Shown: positions 16,756-25,403 of the stretch, piece after piece
Layout: every line of letters begins with the position of its first letter
How positions within the stretch are numbered: position 1 is the first letter of the stretch
Assembly (NCBI GenBank): GCA_944336475.1
Contig: CALVLD010000020.1
Location: 1-34,459, forward strand
DNA from: an uncultured Clostridia bacterium
GTDB lineage: Bacteria; Bacillota; Clostridia; Christensenellales; CAG-138
Direction of reading: 5' to 3'
Length of the DNA: 34,459 bases
Translations under genes and position numbers: made by a program
The notes under the pieces: generated by a model
The model's input: only the letters and a program-made list of their open reading frames with translations
Database searches by the model: none
What the model was told of the DNA's origin: nothing

Positions 16756-18327
16756 TCAGATATGCGGACCTGCATCGATAATGTTCTGCGGCATGTTCCT
16801 GTACCTTGTGAAGTTCTCCACGAAGCGTGCCGCAAGCTCCCTTGCCTGTGCGTCGTAGGCATCCATATCCGTCCACATCTCACGAGGATTGAGTATCTCC
16901 GACGGAACATTGGGGCAGGACTTGGGCACCCACACATTGAAAACCGGATGCAGATAGTACTCGACATCCTTGAGCGCACCTGTCAGGGCGGCGGTGACCA
17001 TTGCGCGTGTGTATTTTATCTTCATACGGGAGCCGACGCCATACGGGCCGCCAGACCAACCGGTATTGATGAGGAATGCGTTTGCCTCATGCTCATCCAT
17101 GCGGCGGCCGAGCATATCGGCATACACCGAGGGGTGCATGAGGAAGAATGGTGCGCCAAACAGCGTGGAAAAGGTCGCCTCCGGTTCCTTTATGCCGCGC
17201 TCGGTACCGGCAAGCTTGCTCGTGTAGCCGGATACGAAGTGGTACATGGCCATGTTCTTATCCAGCTTGGCTATAGGCGGAAGCACGCCGAAGGCGTCTG
17301 CGGTGAGGAATATTATCGTCTTGGGATGGCCGCCCACACCGGGTATAACGCAGTTGGGTATGTACTCCACGGGATATGCCGCGCGGGTGTTCTCGGTTAT
17401 GCTGCTGTCGGCATAGTCGAGGGTGCGAGAGGCATCGTCCATTATGACATTCTCCACAAGGGAGCCGAAACGAATGGCATCCCATATCTGCGGCTCGTTC
17501 TCACGGGAGAGGTTGATGCACTTGGCATAGCATCCGCCCTCAAAATTGAACACACCGTCGTCCGACCATCCGTGCTCGTCATCGCCTATGAGCATTCGGT
17601 TGGGGTCGGCGGAGAGGGTGGTCTTGCCCGTGCCGGAGAGGCCGAAGAACAGGGCGGCATCCCCCTCCCTGCCCATGTTGGCGGAGCAGTGCATGGGGAA
17701 CACTCCCTTCTGCGGCATGAGGAAGTTCATAACGGAGAACATGCCCTTCTTTATCTCACCCGAATACATGGAGCAGGCGATGGTGACACGGCGATATTGG
17801 AAGTCGAGTATTATCGCCGCCTCGGAATTGACCCCGTCACGCTCGGGAACACACTTGTAGCCCGGGGCGCAGAGTATGGTGAAACCGGGCACGAACGCCT
17901 TTAGCTCCTCCGCCGAAGGGCGGACGAATGCCTGCGTTGCAAACAGCGCAGACGCCGCATTCTCGCATATAACACGGATGGGAAGGTTGTACTTTGCATC
18001 TGCGCCGACATAGGCATCGACTATGAACACCTCACGATTCTGCATATAGGCGCACATATTGCGGAATATGGCATCTGCCTTTTCCCTCGGGATGGGTACA
18101 TTGATCTTGCCCCAATCGACCTTGTCATGAATATCGGGTGTGTCGACTATGAAGCGGTCGTTGGGAGAGCGGCCGGTGTACTTGCCCGTGTTGATGACGA
18201 GTGCGCCGTTGTTGGCCAGCTTGCCCTCACCCCTTGCGAGCGCACGCTCGGTCAGTTCCGCCGGGGACAGATTGCGATGCACCGCCGTTACCCCAGGTAT
18301 GCCCATGGATTCAAGGTATTCCCTCAT
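16756..18327 (-). CDS. pckA: Phosphoenolpyruvate carboxykinase (ATP)
   Basis: A 523-residue ATP-type PEP carboxykinase, full length. It interconverts oxaloacetate + ATP and PEP + CO2 + ADP; in fermenting anaerobes it often runs in the carboxylating direction toward succinate. Visible features are the P-loop GLSGTGKTTLS (229-239), the metal/substrate segment IGDDEHGWSDDGVFNFEGGC just after it, and TGRSPNDRF (51-59) in the N-domain. The start at 18327 has AAAGGAG 8 nt upstream. It lies 24 bp after the degV gene on the same strand and may share its transcript. Confidence 0.97.
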   Translation of the reverse strand: MREYLESMGIPGVTAVHRNLSPAELTERALARGEGKLANNGALVINTGKYTGRSPNDRFIVDTPDIHDKVDWGKINVPIPREKADAIFRNMCAYMQNREVFIVDAYVGADAKYNLPIRVICENAASALFATQAFVRPSAEELKAFVPGFTILCAPGYKCVPERDGVNSEAAIILDFQYRRVTIACSMYSGEIKKGMFSVMNFLMPQKGVFPMHCSANMGREGDAALFFGLSGTGKTTLSADPNRMLIGDDEHGWSDDGVFNFEGGCYAKCINLSRENEPQIWDAIRFGSLVENVIMDDASRTLDYADSSITENTRAAYPVEYIPNCVIPGVGGHPKTIIFLTADAFGVLPPIAKLDKNMAMYHFVSGYTSKLAGTERGIKEPEATFSTLFGAPFFLMHPSVYADMLGRRMDEHEANAFLINTGWSGGPYGVGSRMKIKYTRAMVTAALTGALKDVEYYLHPVFNVWVPKSCPNVPSEILNPREMWTDMDAYDAQARELAARFVENFTRYRNMPQNIIDAGPHI

Positions 18328-18351
18328 AAAATTACTCCTTTCGGATAATTG

Positions 18352-19212
18352 TTAGGCGTTATTCTTACTGCGGATAAACAGTATGCCGAGGCAGTTCGGG
18401 CCGCAGTGGCAGGATATGGTACAACCTGCACGGGTGATCTTTACCTCGTCAAAATCCATTATGCTCTTGACCTCGTCGGCGCATTCATCGACGAGCTTGG
18501 GATCGTAATTGGCGTGGGTAACAAATATCCTGCGACGGACTATATCCTCCCTTCCCTCCAGACGCTCCTTTATGTACTGCCTGAGCACACGCTGGAAGGG
18601 CCCCCTATACTTCTTGACGACTTTCATTTTGCCGTCTATCACCTGTATGCAGGGACGCAGGCCAAGTATGTTTGCACCGAGCGCGGTAACCATGGAGCAG
18701 CGGCCGCCCTTTGCCATGTAGTCGAGGGTATCGAGCACAAAGCTCGTCTCAACATTGGGGATGATATCCTGCTCCAGCTCACGGACGATGTCTGCCGCCG
18801 CCATGCCGCGCTCCGCGCGCTCGGCCGCCTCTATGACGACATGGCCAACGCCGGAGGAGAGGTTGCGCGAATCCACCGCATAGACGCCCTCCATATTCTC
18901 CGCCGCAAGGCGTGCGCTGTTGAAGCTGGTGGAGAAATCCGAGGATATGGAGATGTGTATTATCTCACAGCCCGGGCTCTCTTCCCTTATGGAGTTGAAG
19001 TATGCCTCGTAGTCGCCCACCCCGTGGGCGGCAGTCATGGGAAGCTCGTTATGCGTCTTTACAAGTTCAAACATCTTGGGGACATCCAGATCCTTGCCGT
19101 CGACATACTCCTTGCCGGCAAGACGGATGAACAGGGGCAGTACGGAGACATTGTATCTGTCATACAACTCCTTTGTGAGGTCGCTCGTGCTGTCGGTACT
19201 GATACGAATCAT
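18352..19212 (-). CDS. DegV family fatty acid-binding protein
   Basis: A 286-residue DegV protein. These bind a fatty acid between two domains and, as FakB, present it to the kinase FakA in membrane lipid synthesis. Visible features are the N-terminal IRISTDSTSDLTKELYDRYN, the ligand-site segment MTAAHGVGDYEAYF, ISISSDFSTSFNSARL, and the C-terminal ISCHCGPNCLGILF in place of the usual HxGPG motif. I take the ATG at 19212 (AAAGGA 10 nt upstream); a TTG at 19218 would add two residues but is only 4 nt from that site. No FakA gene is in the window. Confidence 0.92.
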   Translation of the reverse strand: MIRISTDSTSDLTKELYDRYNVSVLPLFIRLAGKEYVDGKDLDVPKMFELVKTHNELPMTAAHGVGDYEAYFNSIREESPGCEIIHISISSDFSTSFNSARLAAENMEGVYAVDSRNLSSGVGHVVIEAAERAERGMAAADIVRELEQDIIPNVETSFVLDTLDYMAKGGRCSMVTALGANILGLRPCIQVIDGKMKVVKKYRGPFQRVLRQYIKERLEGREDIVRRRIFVTHANYDPKLVDECADEVKSIMDFDEVKITRAGCTISCHCGPNCLGILFIRSKNNA

Positions 19213-19290
19213 CTGCAATAAATCCTTTCAAATAATGTAAACAGCGCATCCACTGGAGACCCGACAGGAAGCGCTAGTATTATAACGGTT

Positions 19291-19319
19291 ATTTTAGCAC
19301 ACCGCTGCAATGGTGTAAA
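19291..19319 (-). promoter_or_regulatory. Possible promoter of degV (and pckA)
   Basis: On the minus strand, TTTACA (19314-19319), a 17-bp spacer and TAAAAT (19291-19296). A further TATAAT at about 19278-19283 has no good -35 box. Confidence 0.5.
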
Positions 19320-19363
19320 GGGGCATATACGGCGGTCTGCAAAAATTTTACATTGTTTGCAGG

Positions 19364-20440
19364 TCAATCTCTCCGCTTGAGAAGGCTTGAGAGCATCCGC
19401 ACGAACTCGTCGGTCTTGTCATAGTTGAGGGAGTAGTATGCCCTTACCCCGTCGTTTTCCACCCGAATGAGCTCAATCGCCAGCAGATGGTTGATGTGAT
19501 GGGAGACCGTTGCCGGAGTAAGTCCCAGATGAGACGCAAGCTCCCTGCCGTATTTGGGGCCCTGGGCTATGAGAGCGAGTATGTCGAACCTGCTCCTGCT
19601 GCCCAGTACGGTCATTATCTCCGACAGCTTGGCGTTGATATCCCTGCGGTTATACAGGCGAAGGTCGAAGTACAGCACGCCTATGCCGCCGAACACTCCC
19701 TTGTGATCTTCATCGGTAAAGCCGAACACCGCGCGGTTAAAATACGTCACCAGCGGGTGAATGGTGTAGCTCACATGGGAGTTTTCGTCGCTCTTTATAA
19801 GTGCGTTGAATATTTCCGTGTCGTCGGCGGAAGGCCCCGCATAGTCATAACAGCTCTGCTCATATATGCGAAGCAGCGGAGCTATCAGCTCGGAGCAGCT
19901 TTCAAATTCCAGCGCAATTGGCACAAGCGCATCGGCAAGCATGGCCTGATACTTGTCCGTGTGAAGGATCGTGTCGATGAGCAGCAGTTTGCTCTCATCC
20001 GGGAGCCGAGAGGAGGTGATAAGCTCCATGAGGCTGCCGAGCCCCACATTGCAGTCGGCATCCTCTCCAAGCATGCGCTCCACAAGGCGTCTGTATACCC
20101 CATCTGTGTCGGAAAGCGTTCTTTGAAGGCTCTGTTCGTCAGCAAGATGCTCTATGCCGCCTATGACCATATCCGCAACGGTAAAGTTGCCCACGTCACC
20201 CTCCACATCCGCCATGTTCAGAGAGCGGTATATCTTCATAAGCTCCGCATCGTCTGGCTTGACACGGCGCTCCAGACGCATATTCAGCTCGGCAATTATC
20301 CCCGAGGCCCCCTTAAGGTGATCGAGCTTCCCATGACTGAGCTCGATCTTCTCATTGATAAATGCCGCGGGCAAGAACCCGTGCGCCCTGTTTGCAAGGA
20401 AAAAGTGCGCCTCGAGCAGAGGCAGTGGGGTCAGATTCAT
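19364..20440 (-). CDS. ArsR-type winged-helix regulator with large N-terminal domain
   Basis: A 358-residue protein whose last ~80 residues are an ArsR-like winged helix: SRSRFDILALIAQGPKYGRE, LASHLGLTPATVSHHINHLL, then the wing RVENDGVRAYYSLN. The N-terminal ~270 residues are mainly helical and not recognised; no metal-binding cysteine motif is seen in the HTH, so this is not a classical metal sensor. AAAGGAG stands 8 nt before the ATG. It is divergent from the secreted protein gene at 20597, with a perfect palindrome between them, so it is the likely regulator of that gene. That link is inferred. Confidence 0.82.
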   Translation of the reverse strand: MNLTPLPLLEAHFFLANRAHGFLPAAFINEKIELSHGKLDHLKGASGIIAELNMRLERRVKPDDAELMKIYRSLNMADVEGDVGNFTVADMVIGGIEHLADEQSLQRTLSDTDGVYRRLVERMLGEDADCNVGLGSLMELITSSRLPDESKLLLIDTILHTDKYQAMLADALVPIALEFESCSELIAPLLRIYEQSCYDYAGPSADDTEIFNALIKSDENSHVSYTIHPLVTYFNRAVFGFTDEDHKGVFGGIGVLYFDLRLYNRRDINAKLSEIMTVLGSRSRFDILALIAQGPKYGRELASHLGLTPATVSHHINHLLAIELIRVENDGVRAYYSLNYDKTDEFVRMLSSLLKRRD

Positions 20441-20512
20441 AATAAATCTCCTTTCCCCGTGCTCTGCACGGAGGCATGGCGGTATTATATCAGTTTTTGA
20501 ACAAAAAAGCTA

Positions 20513-20541
20513 TTGACATGACGTATTTCCCTATGTATAAT
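20513..20541 (+). promoter_or_regulatory. Promoter of the large secreted protein gene
   Basis: TTGACA (20513-20518), a 17-bp spacer and TATAAT (20536-20541), a perfect consensus. A strong core like this usually needs a repressor if expression is conditional. Confidence 0.88.
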
Positions 20542-20556
20542 GATGCAAATCATACA

Positions 20557-20580
20557 TTAGTTAGTTAATCATCTAACTAA
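20557..20580. promoter_or_regulatory. Perfect operator-like palindrome
   Basis: TTAGTTAG (20557-20564), 8 bases, CTAACTAA (20573-20580), about 16 bp after the -10 box and therefore over the early transcribed region. It is the natural target for the divergent ArsR-type regulator, though 8-8-8 dyads of this type are also seen with TetR-family repressors. Confidence 0.75.
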
Positions 20581-20596
20581 TGAGAAGGAGGATAAT

Positions 20597-22864
20597 ATGA
20601 AACGGGTATATTCAATACTGCTCACAGCCGTGCTTCTGCTCTGCACGGCATTGCCTGTGACCGCCTTAGACGATGTGGAGGGGTTCAGCCCCGTCCGTAT
20701 CGAGCACGATGGTTCGGTGCTTCGTGATGCTGCAGACCTGAATGAGGCACTCAATGTCGAGGGCGGCACGCTTGAGTTTGCTACCATGGAGATGGCTGAT
20801 TACGGCATCTACCCATGGGTGGTGGAGGGATATCATGCCAAGTCCGGCAATACCGGCATAGACGGAGATCCCAACACCGTGGGCGTCACCCAGAGCCAGG
20901 TATCCACTACTGTCGATGTGGGCACAGACACGGCTATATCCTTCCGCTTCAGGGTGAGCTGTGAAAATGCCGATGGCACCGATTATTTTGCTCTGTTCGA
21001 TGGATATGACTGCCTTGCCTACTGGTATGGTGAGCACGATTGGCAGACATTTACATACCCTCTGAGCTCCGGAACACATGAGATATGCTTCGTGTACACC
21101 AAGGATGCTCAAAACTCCGAGGGTGATGACGCCTCTTATCTGGACGATGTTCAACTTATCGCCGTGACGGAGGATCACATGTTCAACTGTGATGAGTTGG
21201 ATGAAGCCCTCAATGTCGATGGTGGCGAGCTCGAGTTCTACACGCTTGACGAGCCCTACGGCAACGATCGCCCGTGGGGTGTGGAGGGGGACCATGCCGT
21301 ATCCCTCAACCGGGGGGAGGACAGCACCATTGCGGTATTGACGACGACGGTCACCGCCTGCGAGGGGGATGCCGTATCCTTCCTCTACAAGGTCAGCGGT
21401 GAGGAGGATTTTGACCTGTTGCGCTTCTATGTTGACGAGCAGGAGGCCCTGTGCAGCTCCGGAGAGGTCGGCTGGGAGGGCTTCTCCTATGCACTGACGG
21501 AGGGCCAGCACACGCTGAGCTGGCATTACGACAAGGACTTTTCCGGCTCCCATTTTGAGGATACCGCTTATCTGGATGATGTCATGGTGGGCGCACCCAT
21601 AGCCGTGACAGGAGTTGAGATAACCCCCGAGGTCACGGTTCCGGCCTGCCGTCGGGTTCAGCTCGTATGGGAGGTGTTCCCCTTAACGGCGCACAACAAG
21701 GCGGTGACATTCATATCCGTAGACGAAAGCATAGCCACCGTTGATGCAAACGGCGTCGTCACCGGCGTTTCCGAGGGTCAAACGGAGGTTGACGTCATAA
21801 CCGAGGACGGCGGATTCTCCGCTACATGCATAGTCACCGTTACGGAGGCCCAGCCCCCGGTCGACATATACGGCTTCATGTACGCAAGGATGGAGGATGA
21901 TGTCGAGGGGTATTATTACGATGTGCAGGAGTGGTGCTCTTTCAATGACGTACATCCCGAGGACGTCGCCTACCTGGGGCCGATGGATTCAGACCACTCG
22001 ATAGTGCTGTGTGCCGAACAGGTGGGCGACACCATTTACGGCTATGATCTGAACGGCAGATTTTTCCGCATGGACACGGAAACGTTCCTGGCGGGCACGG
22101 TCGCTCCCGAATTTAACGACTGCAATGTAACGGGCGATTCCTCATTCTATCCCAACGAGATGGCATATGACCATTCCACCGGCACAATGTATATAATTAA
22201 TGATGTTACCGGTCTGTGGCAGATAGACCTTGAGACGGGCGATGTGCTGCTCGACACCGGCATTCTTGTGACCTGTGATGAAATCCCCGAGGATGCCGGA
22301 ACATATGTATACGCCTTTGCCATAGACCTGAACGGCAATGCCTATGTCATGCTTGCCGGCTCCGGCCTCCTGTGGGGCGGCAACGGTTGTTCAAGGCTTG
22401 CAAGACTCGACCTTGCGACGGGTGTAGCCACGGTTATAGCTCAGACGGCAACCGAGTGTTGGCAGGAGCAGTCCATGTGCTTTGATCACAACACCGGTGT
22501 GCTGTACTGGTCGCAGTTCAACACGACCTACAACCTTGAGCCCATGGATCTTTACATCATCGACACTGCGACAGGCGAGCTTCAGCTCTGCGGCAAAATT
22601 AGTCCGTACGGCGCCCAGATACTGGGCATGTTCGTGCCCTACTTCCCCGGCGACGACCCCCAACCCACCCCGGAGCCCACGGCTGAGCCTACCGTCGAGC
22701 CAACTGCCGAACCCACGGCCGAACCTACCGCCGAACCCACGGCCGAGCCTGTTGAGCCCACTCCCCAGCCGCCCTTTACGGGTGCGGCGAGCCTCGTAGG
22801 CGTAGGCATTATTGCGGCGGCAGCAGGCGCAGCAACGGTGATATTTGGTAGAAAGAACGGATAA
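20597..22864 (+). CDS. Secreted, probably wall-anchored protein with Big2 and propeller-like regions
   Basis: A 755-residue surface protein. A signal peptide (KRVYSILLTAVLLLCTALPV) is followed by two homologous modules, about 35-195 and 200-350. Each opens with LNEALNVEGG / LDEALNVDGG, has a PWxVEG motif and ends YLDDVxx, likely jelly-roll folds. A Big2 domain follows (about 335-417; ESIATVDANGVVTGVSEG). The next ~260 residues have repeated blades such as AYDHSTGTMYI, AIDLNGNAYVML and CFDHNTGVLYW, suggesting a beta-propeller. Then comes a Pro/Thr/Glu stalk of EPTA units, PPFTG, a hydrophobic helix and RKNG. PPFTG fits a variant sortase motif. AAGGAGG precedes the ATG. Function is probably adhesion or glycan binding. 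Confidence 0.85.
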   Translation: MKRVYSILLTAVLLLCTALPVTALDDVEGFSPVRIEHDGSVLRDAADLNEALNVEGGTLEFATMEMADYGIYPWVVEGYHAKSGNTGIDGDPNTVGVTQSQVSTTVDVGTDTAISFRFRVSCENADGTDYFALFDGYDCLAYWYGEHDWQTFTYPLSSGTHEICFVYTKDAQNSEGDDASYLDDVQLIAVTEDHMFNCDELDEALNVDGGELEFYTLDEPYGNDRPWGVEGDHAVSLNRGEDSTIAVLTTTVTACEGDAVSFLYKVSGEEDFDLLRFYVDEQEALCSSGEVGWEGFSYALTEGQHTLSWHYDKDFSGSHFEDTAYLDDVMVGAPIAVTGVEITPEVTVPACRRVQLVWEVFPLTAHNKAVTFISVDESIATVDANGVVTGVSEGQTEVDVITEDGGFSATCIVTVTEAQPPVDIYGFMYARMEDDVEGYYYDVQEWCSFNDVHPEDVAYLGPMDSDHSIVLCAEQVGDTIYGYDLNGRFFRMDTETFLAGTVAPEFNDCNVTGDSSFYPNEMAYDHSTGTMYIINDVTGLWQIDLETGDVLLDTGILVTCDEIPEDAGTYVYAFAIDLNGNAYVMLAGSGLLWGGNGCSRLARLDLATGVATVIAQTATECWQEQSMCFDHNTGVLYWSQFNTTYNLEPMDLYIIDTATGELQLCGKISPYGAQILGMFVPYFPGDDPQPTPEPTAEPTVEPTAEPTAEPTAEPTAEPVEPTPQPPFTGAASLVGVGIIAAAAGAATVIFGRKNG

Positions 22865-22886
22865 CCGCCGACTTAATCGCTAATCA

Positions 22887-22928
22887 ACATCTCCGCAGGA
22901 GACGTTTCCTGCGGAGATGTTATTTTTT
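22887..22928 (+). terminator. Terminator after the secreted protein gene
   Basis: AACATCTCCGCAGGA and TCCTGCGGAGATGTT form a perfect long stem with a very short loop, followed by a run of seven T. Confidence 0.95.
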
Positions 22929-22953
22929 TGTGGGTTTGGCATGAAAAAAGGCT

Positions 22954-22982
22954 TTGCATATTCTATACTGTCGTGTTATAAT
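22954..22982 (+). promoter_or_regulatory. Promoter of the mrnC-rlmB-sigH operon
   Basis: TTGCAT (22954-22959), a 17-bp spacer and TATAAT (22977-22982). Transcription would start near 22989, leaving almost no leader if the first ATG of mrnC is used, which argues for a slightly later start codon. Confidence 0.8.
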
Positions 22983-22990
22983 GAAGGGTA

Positions 22991-23434
22991 ATGGGTAGTA
23001 TGGGGGAAAATCCGAATACAGGGATGTTCCGCATGGTACTGGGTTCCATGCCGGGGGTTCGAGGGGTAGAAAATCCCAATATGCTCTCGCCCCTGGTGTT
23101 GGCATATATAGGCGATACGGTGTATGATCTCTACATCAGAACACGGCTCATATCCACCACCACCCTTACGGCGCACGGTATGCATGTTGCGGCAACAAAA
23201 CTCGTGTGCGCCGCAGCGCAGGCAGAGGCTTTCCGCAGTATAGAACCCCTGCTCACGGAGGATGAGCTTGCCGTGTATAAGCGTGGGCGCAATGCCCACA
23301 TGGGTACGGTGCCCAAGAACGCCTCCATTGGCGATTACCGTACTGCAACGGGCTTTGAAGCGGTGCTGGGCTGGCTTTTCCTGATGGGTCGGGATGAGCG
23401 AATTAACACACTGATGAGTTTTGCGGCAGAATAG
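22991..23434 (+). CDS. mrnC: Mini-ribonuclease III
   Basis: A 147-residue RNase III catalytic domain without a dsRNA-binding domain, which matures 23S rRNA in Bacillota. The family core is clear: SPLVLAYIGDTVYDLYIRTR, with the catalytic Asp in YIGDxVY, and later NAHMGTVPKNASIGDYRTAT and GFEAVLGWLF, with the second acidic pair. The N-terminal ~30 residues are unusual in the family. Other ATGs at 23000 and 23024 are possible starts and the promoter position makes one of them likely. It is followed by rlmB after 8 bp, the conserved mrnC-rlmB order. Confidence 0.92.
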   Translation: MGSMGENPNTGMFRMVLGSMPGVRGVENPNMLSPLVLAYIGDTVYDLYIRTRLISTTTLTAHGMHVAATKLVCAAAQAEAFRSIEPLLTEDELAVYKRGRNAHMGTVPKNASIGDYRTATGFEAVLGWLFLMGRDERINTLMSFAAE

Positions 23435-23442
23435 GAGATGTT

Positions 23443-24675
23443 ATGGATAAAAGAGATCGCAGGCGGTACTCCCGCAATGATGATGAGATAGTGAGCTTCC
23501 ACGACGGTCAGCCGGTCTATCGCAGCGGCGAAGGCCGTGAACGCAGCAGCGGAGATAATAACCGCCGCTACGGCCGTGACGGCGAGCGCAGGTTTGACCG
23601 TGACGAGGGGAGGAGATCCGACCGTGACGGTAAGCGCAGGTTTGACCGTGACGGAGAGAGGAGATCCGACCGTGATGGTAAGCGCAGGTTTGACCATGAT
23701 GAGGGGAGAAGATCCGACCGTGACGGCAAGCGTAGGTTTGACCGTGACGGGGAGAGGAGATCCGACCGTGACGGCGAGCGCAGGTTTGACCGTGACGGGG
23801 AGAGGAGATCCGACCGTAACGGCGAGCGCAGGTTTGACCGTGATGAGGGGAGGAGATCCGACCGTGACGGCAGGCAGAGCGGCCGCAGTGCAGAGGAGCC
23901 TGCCCCGATAGTCGAGACGGCTGAGCTTCCCAACATCATAATGGGGCGCAATCCTGTTAAGGAAGCAATAAAGAGCGGTCGCAGCATAGACCGCATTCTC
24001 GTCAACAGGGAGCATGACGGCTCTATGAACGAGATACTCGACCTTGCTCATGACAGGAGGCTCGTTGTGCGTGATGTTGACCGCAGGAAGCTGGACGAGC
24101 TTTGTATGCCCTTCGGTCACAACGGCAGGACGGGCAACCATCAGGGCATAGTGGCATACATACCCGATGTTGAGTACTGCGAGCTTTCGGACATTCTCGA
24201 CTATGCCTGTGAGAAGGGCGAGCACCCCTTTGTAGTACTCCTGGACGGCGTCGAGGATCCCCACAATCTGGGCTCCATTATTCGAAGTGCGGAGTGTGCC
24301 GGCGCACACGGCGTTGTGATAACCAAGCGCCGCTCGGCACTTGTCACCGCCACCGTTGCAAAGACCTCAGCAGGCGCAACCGAGCATATGCGGATAGCAA
24401 AGGTGGTTAACCTTGTTGCGGCGATGGAGCAGCTCAAGGCCGCGGGGCTCTGGATAGCCGGTGCGGACATGGGCGGCGATCCCATCTATTCCGCAGACCT
24501 GAAGGGGCCGTTCGCACTCGTCGTGGGTGCCGAGGGCGCGGGGCTGTCCCGTCTGGTAAGAGAAAAGTGCGACTACACCGTGAGCATACCCCTTGCCGGG
24601 AAAATAGAGTCCCTCAATGCCTCGGTCGCAGCAGCCGTAATAATGTTTGAGAAGGTTCGTCAGGAGAGAAAATGA
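23443..24675 (+). CDS. rlmB: 23S rRNA 2'-O-methyltransferase RlmB with Arg/Asp repeat tail
   Basis: SpoU/TrmH-type enzyme that methylates the 2'-O of G2251 (E. coli numbering) in 23S rRNA. The enzyme proper begins near residue 165 (IIMGRNPVKEAIKSGRSIDR). It contains DGVEDPHNLGSIIRSAECAG (motif 1, Asn and Arg), LVVGAEGAGLSRLV (motif 2) and IPLAGKIESLNASVAAAV (motif 3), the SPOUT knot. Before it, residues 41-144 are 13 tandem octapeptides of type RR(F/S)DRDG(E/K), a disordered, strongly charged extension. Total length is 410 residues against about 250 for usual RlmB. The start has AGGAG upstream. The last 4 nt overlap sigH. Confidence 0.95.
   Translation: MDKRDRRRYSRNDDEIVSFHDGQPVYRSGEGRERSSGDNNRRYGRDGERRFDRDEGRRSDRDGKRRFDRDGERRSDRDGKRRFDHDEGRRSDRDGKRRFDRDGERRSDRDGERRFDRDGERRSDRNGERRFDRDEGRRSDRDGRQSGRSAEEPAPIVETAELPNIIMGRNPVKEAIKSGRSIDRILVNREHDGSMNEILDLAHDRRLVVRDVDRRKLDELCMPFGHNGRTGNHQGIVAYIPDVEYCELSDILDYACEKGEHPFVVLLDGVEDPHNLGSIIRSAECAGAHGVVITKRRSALVTATVAKTSAGATEHMRIAKVVNLVAAMEQLKAAGLWIAGADMGGDPIYSADLKGPFALVVGAEGAGLSRLVREKCDYTVSIPLAGKIESLNASVAAAVIMFEKVRQERK
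23563..23874 (+). repeat. 24-bp coding tandem repeat in rlmB
   Basis: Thirteen in-frame 24-bp units encoding RR(Y/F/S)xRDxx octapeptides. Phe and Ser alternate at position 3, giving a 48-bp higher-order unit, and near-identical DNA blocks (AGGTTTGACCGTGACG, AGATCCGACCGTGACG) suggest recent slippage-type expansion. Confidence 0.95.
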
Positions 24676-25337
24676 GCGATACCGAAAAAGAACACTACGG
24701 AGCATACACCTCTGAGGAGTTCGCCGCCATGACGGATGAAGAGCTTGTCGCAATAGCCAAGGTGCTCGACTGTGGTGCATCGGATGAACTGTATCACCGC
24801 TATAAATGGATGGTCAGGGCAAAGGCTCGTCCATACTTTCTGATGGGTGCGGACAGGGAGGATCTGGTTCAGGAGGGTATGGTGGGCTTCTTTAAGGCCA
24901 TACGGGACTATGACAATGAGAAGAACAACCGATTTCGTCCATTCGCTGAGCTTTGCGTCACAAGGCAGCTTATGACCGCAATCAAGGCCGCCTCACGGGA
25001 CAAGCATATGCCCCTTAACCGCTATGAGTCGTTGTACACCCCCGTGTATGAGGACAGTCCCAACCGGCATCTCATGGATACGCTCGACGTAGGCACTGTG
25101 GAAAGTCCTGAGGAGCTGTTCATCAAGGGTGAGCTGTCTAATGCGATATCGGAGGTGCTGTCCACCTCCCTCACAGAGCTGGAGCAATCCGTGCTTGTCC
25201 GTTATCTGAGAGGAATGTCCTATTTCCGCATAGCGGAGGAGCTCGGCAAGACGGTCAAATCCGTTGACAACGCCCTTCAGCGCATAAAGAAAAAGCTCGA
25301 GCACGCCCTTGACGAGGGTCGGATTGATGCAGGATAA
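24672..25337 (+). CDS. sigH: RNA polymerase sigma factor SigH (Spo0H type)
   Basis: A 221-residue sigma-70 protein of the SigH group, which in Bacillota drives stationary-phase and early sporulation genes. Region 2 is ADREDLVQEGMVGFFKAIRD with FRPFAELCVTRQLMTAIKAA following; region 4 is LTELEQSVLVRYLRGMSYFR, then IAEELGKTVKSVDNALQRIK. It overlaps rlmB by ATGA. In many relatives a yacP gene lies between rlmB and sigH; it is absent here. The SigH protein and mrnC-rlmB context together support the gene name. Confidence 0.94.
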   Translation: MSDTEKEHYGAYTSEEFAAMTDEELVAIAKVLDCGASDELYHRYKWMVRAKARPYFLMGADREDLVQEGMVGFFKAIRDYDNEKNNRFRPFAELCVTRQLMTAIKAASRDKHMPLNRYESLYTPVYEDSPNRHLMDTLDVGTVESPEELFIKGELSNAISEVLSTSLTELEQSVLVRYLRGMSYFRIAEELGKTVKSVDNALQRIKKKLEHALDEGRIDAG

Positions 25338-25403
25338 TATATTATTTACGCCATGTAACCAAATGGGATGCTTGTGCGTGTTAAGAGTAAAGGAGATACC
25401 CGT

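Noticed and set aside
16681-17904. 407-residue plus-strand reading frame opposite pckA
   Set aside because: It mirrors the codon structure of PEP carboxykinase in a GC-rich region; no ribosome binding site or domain.
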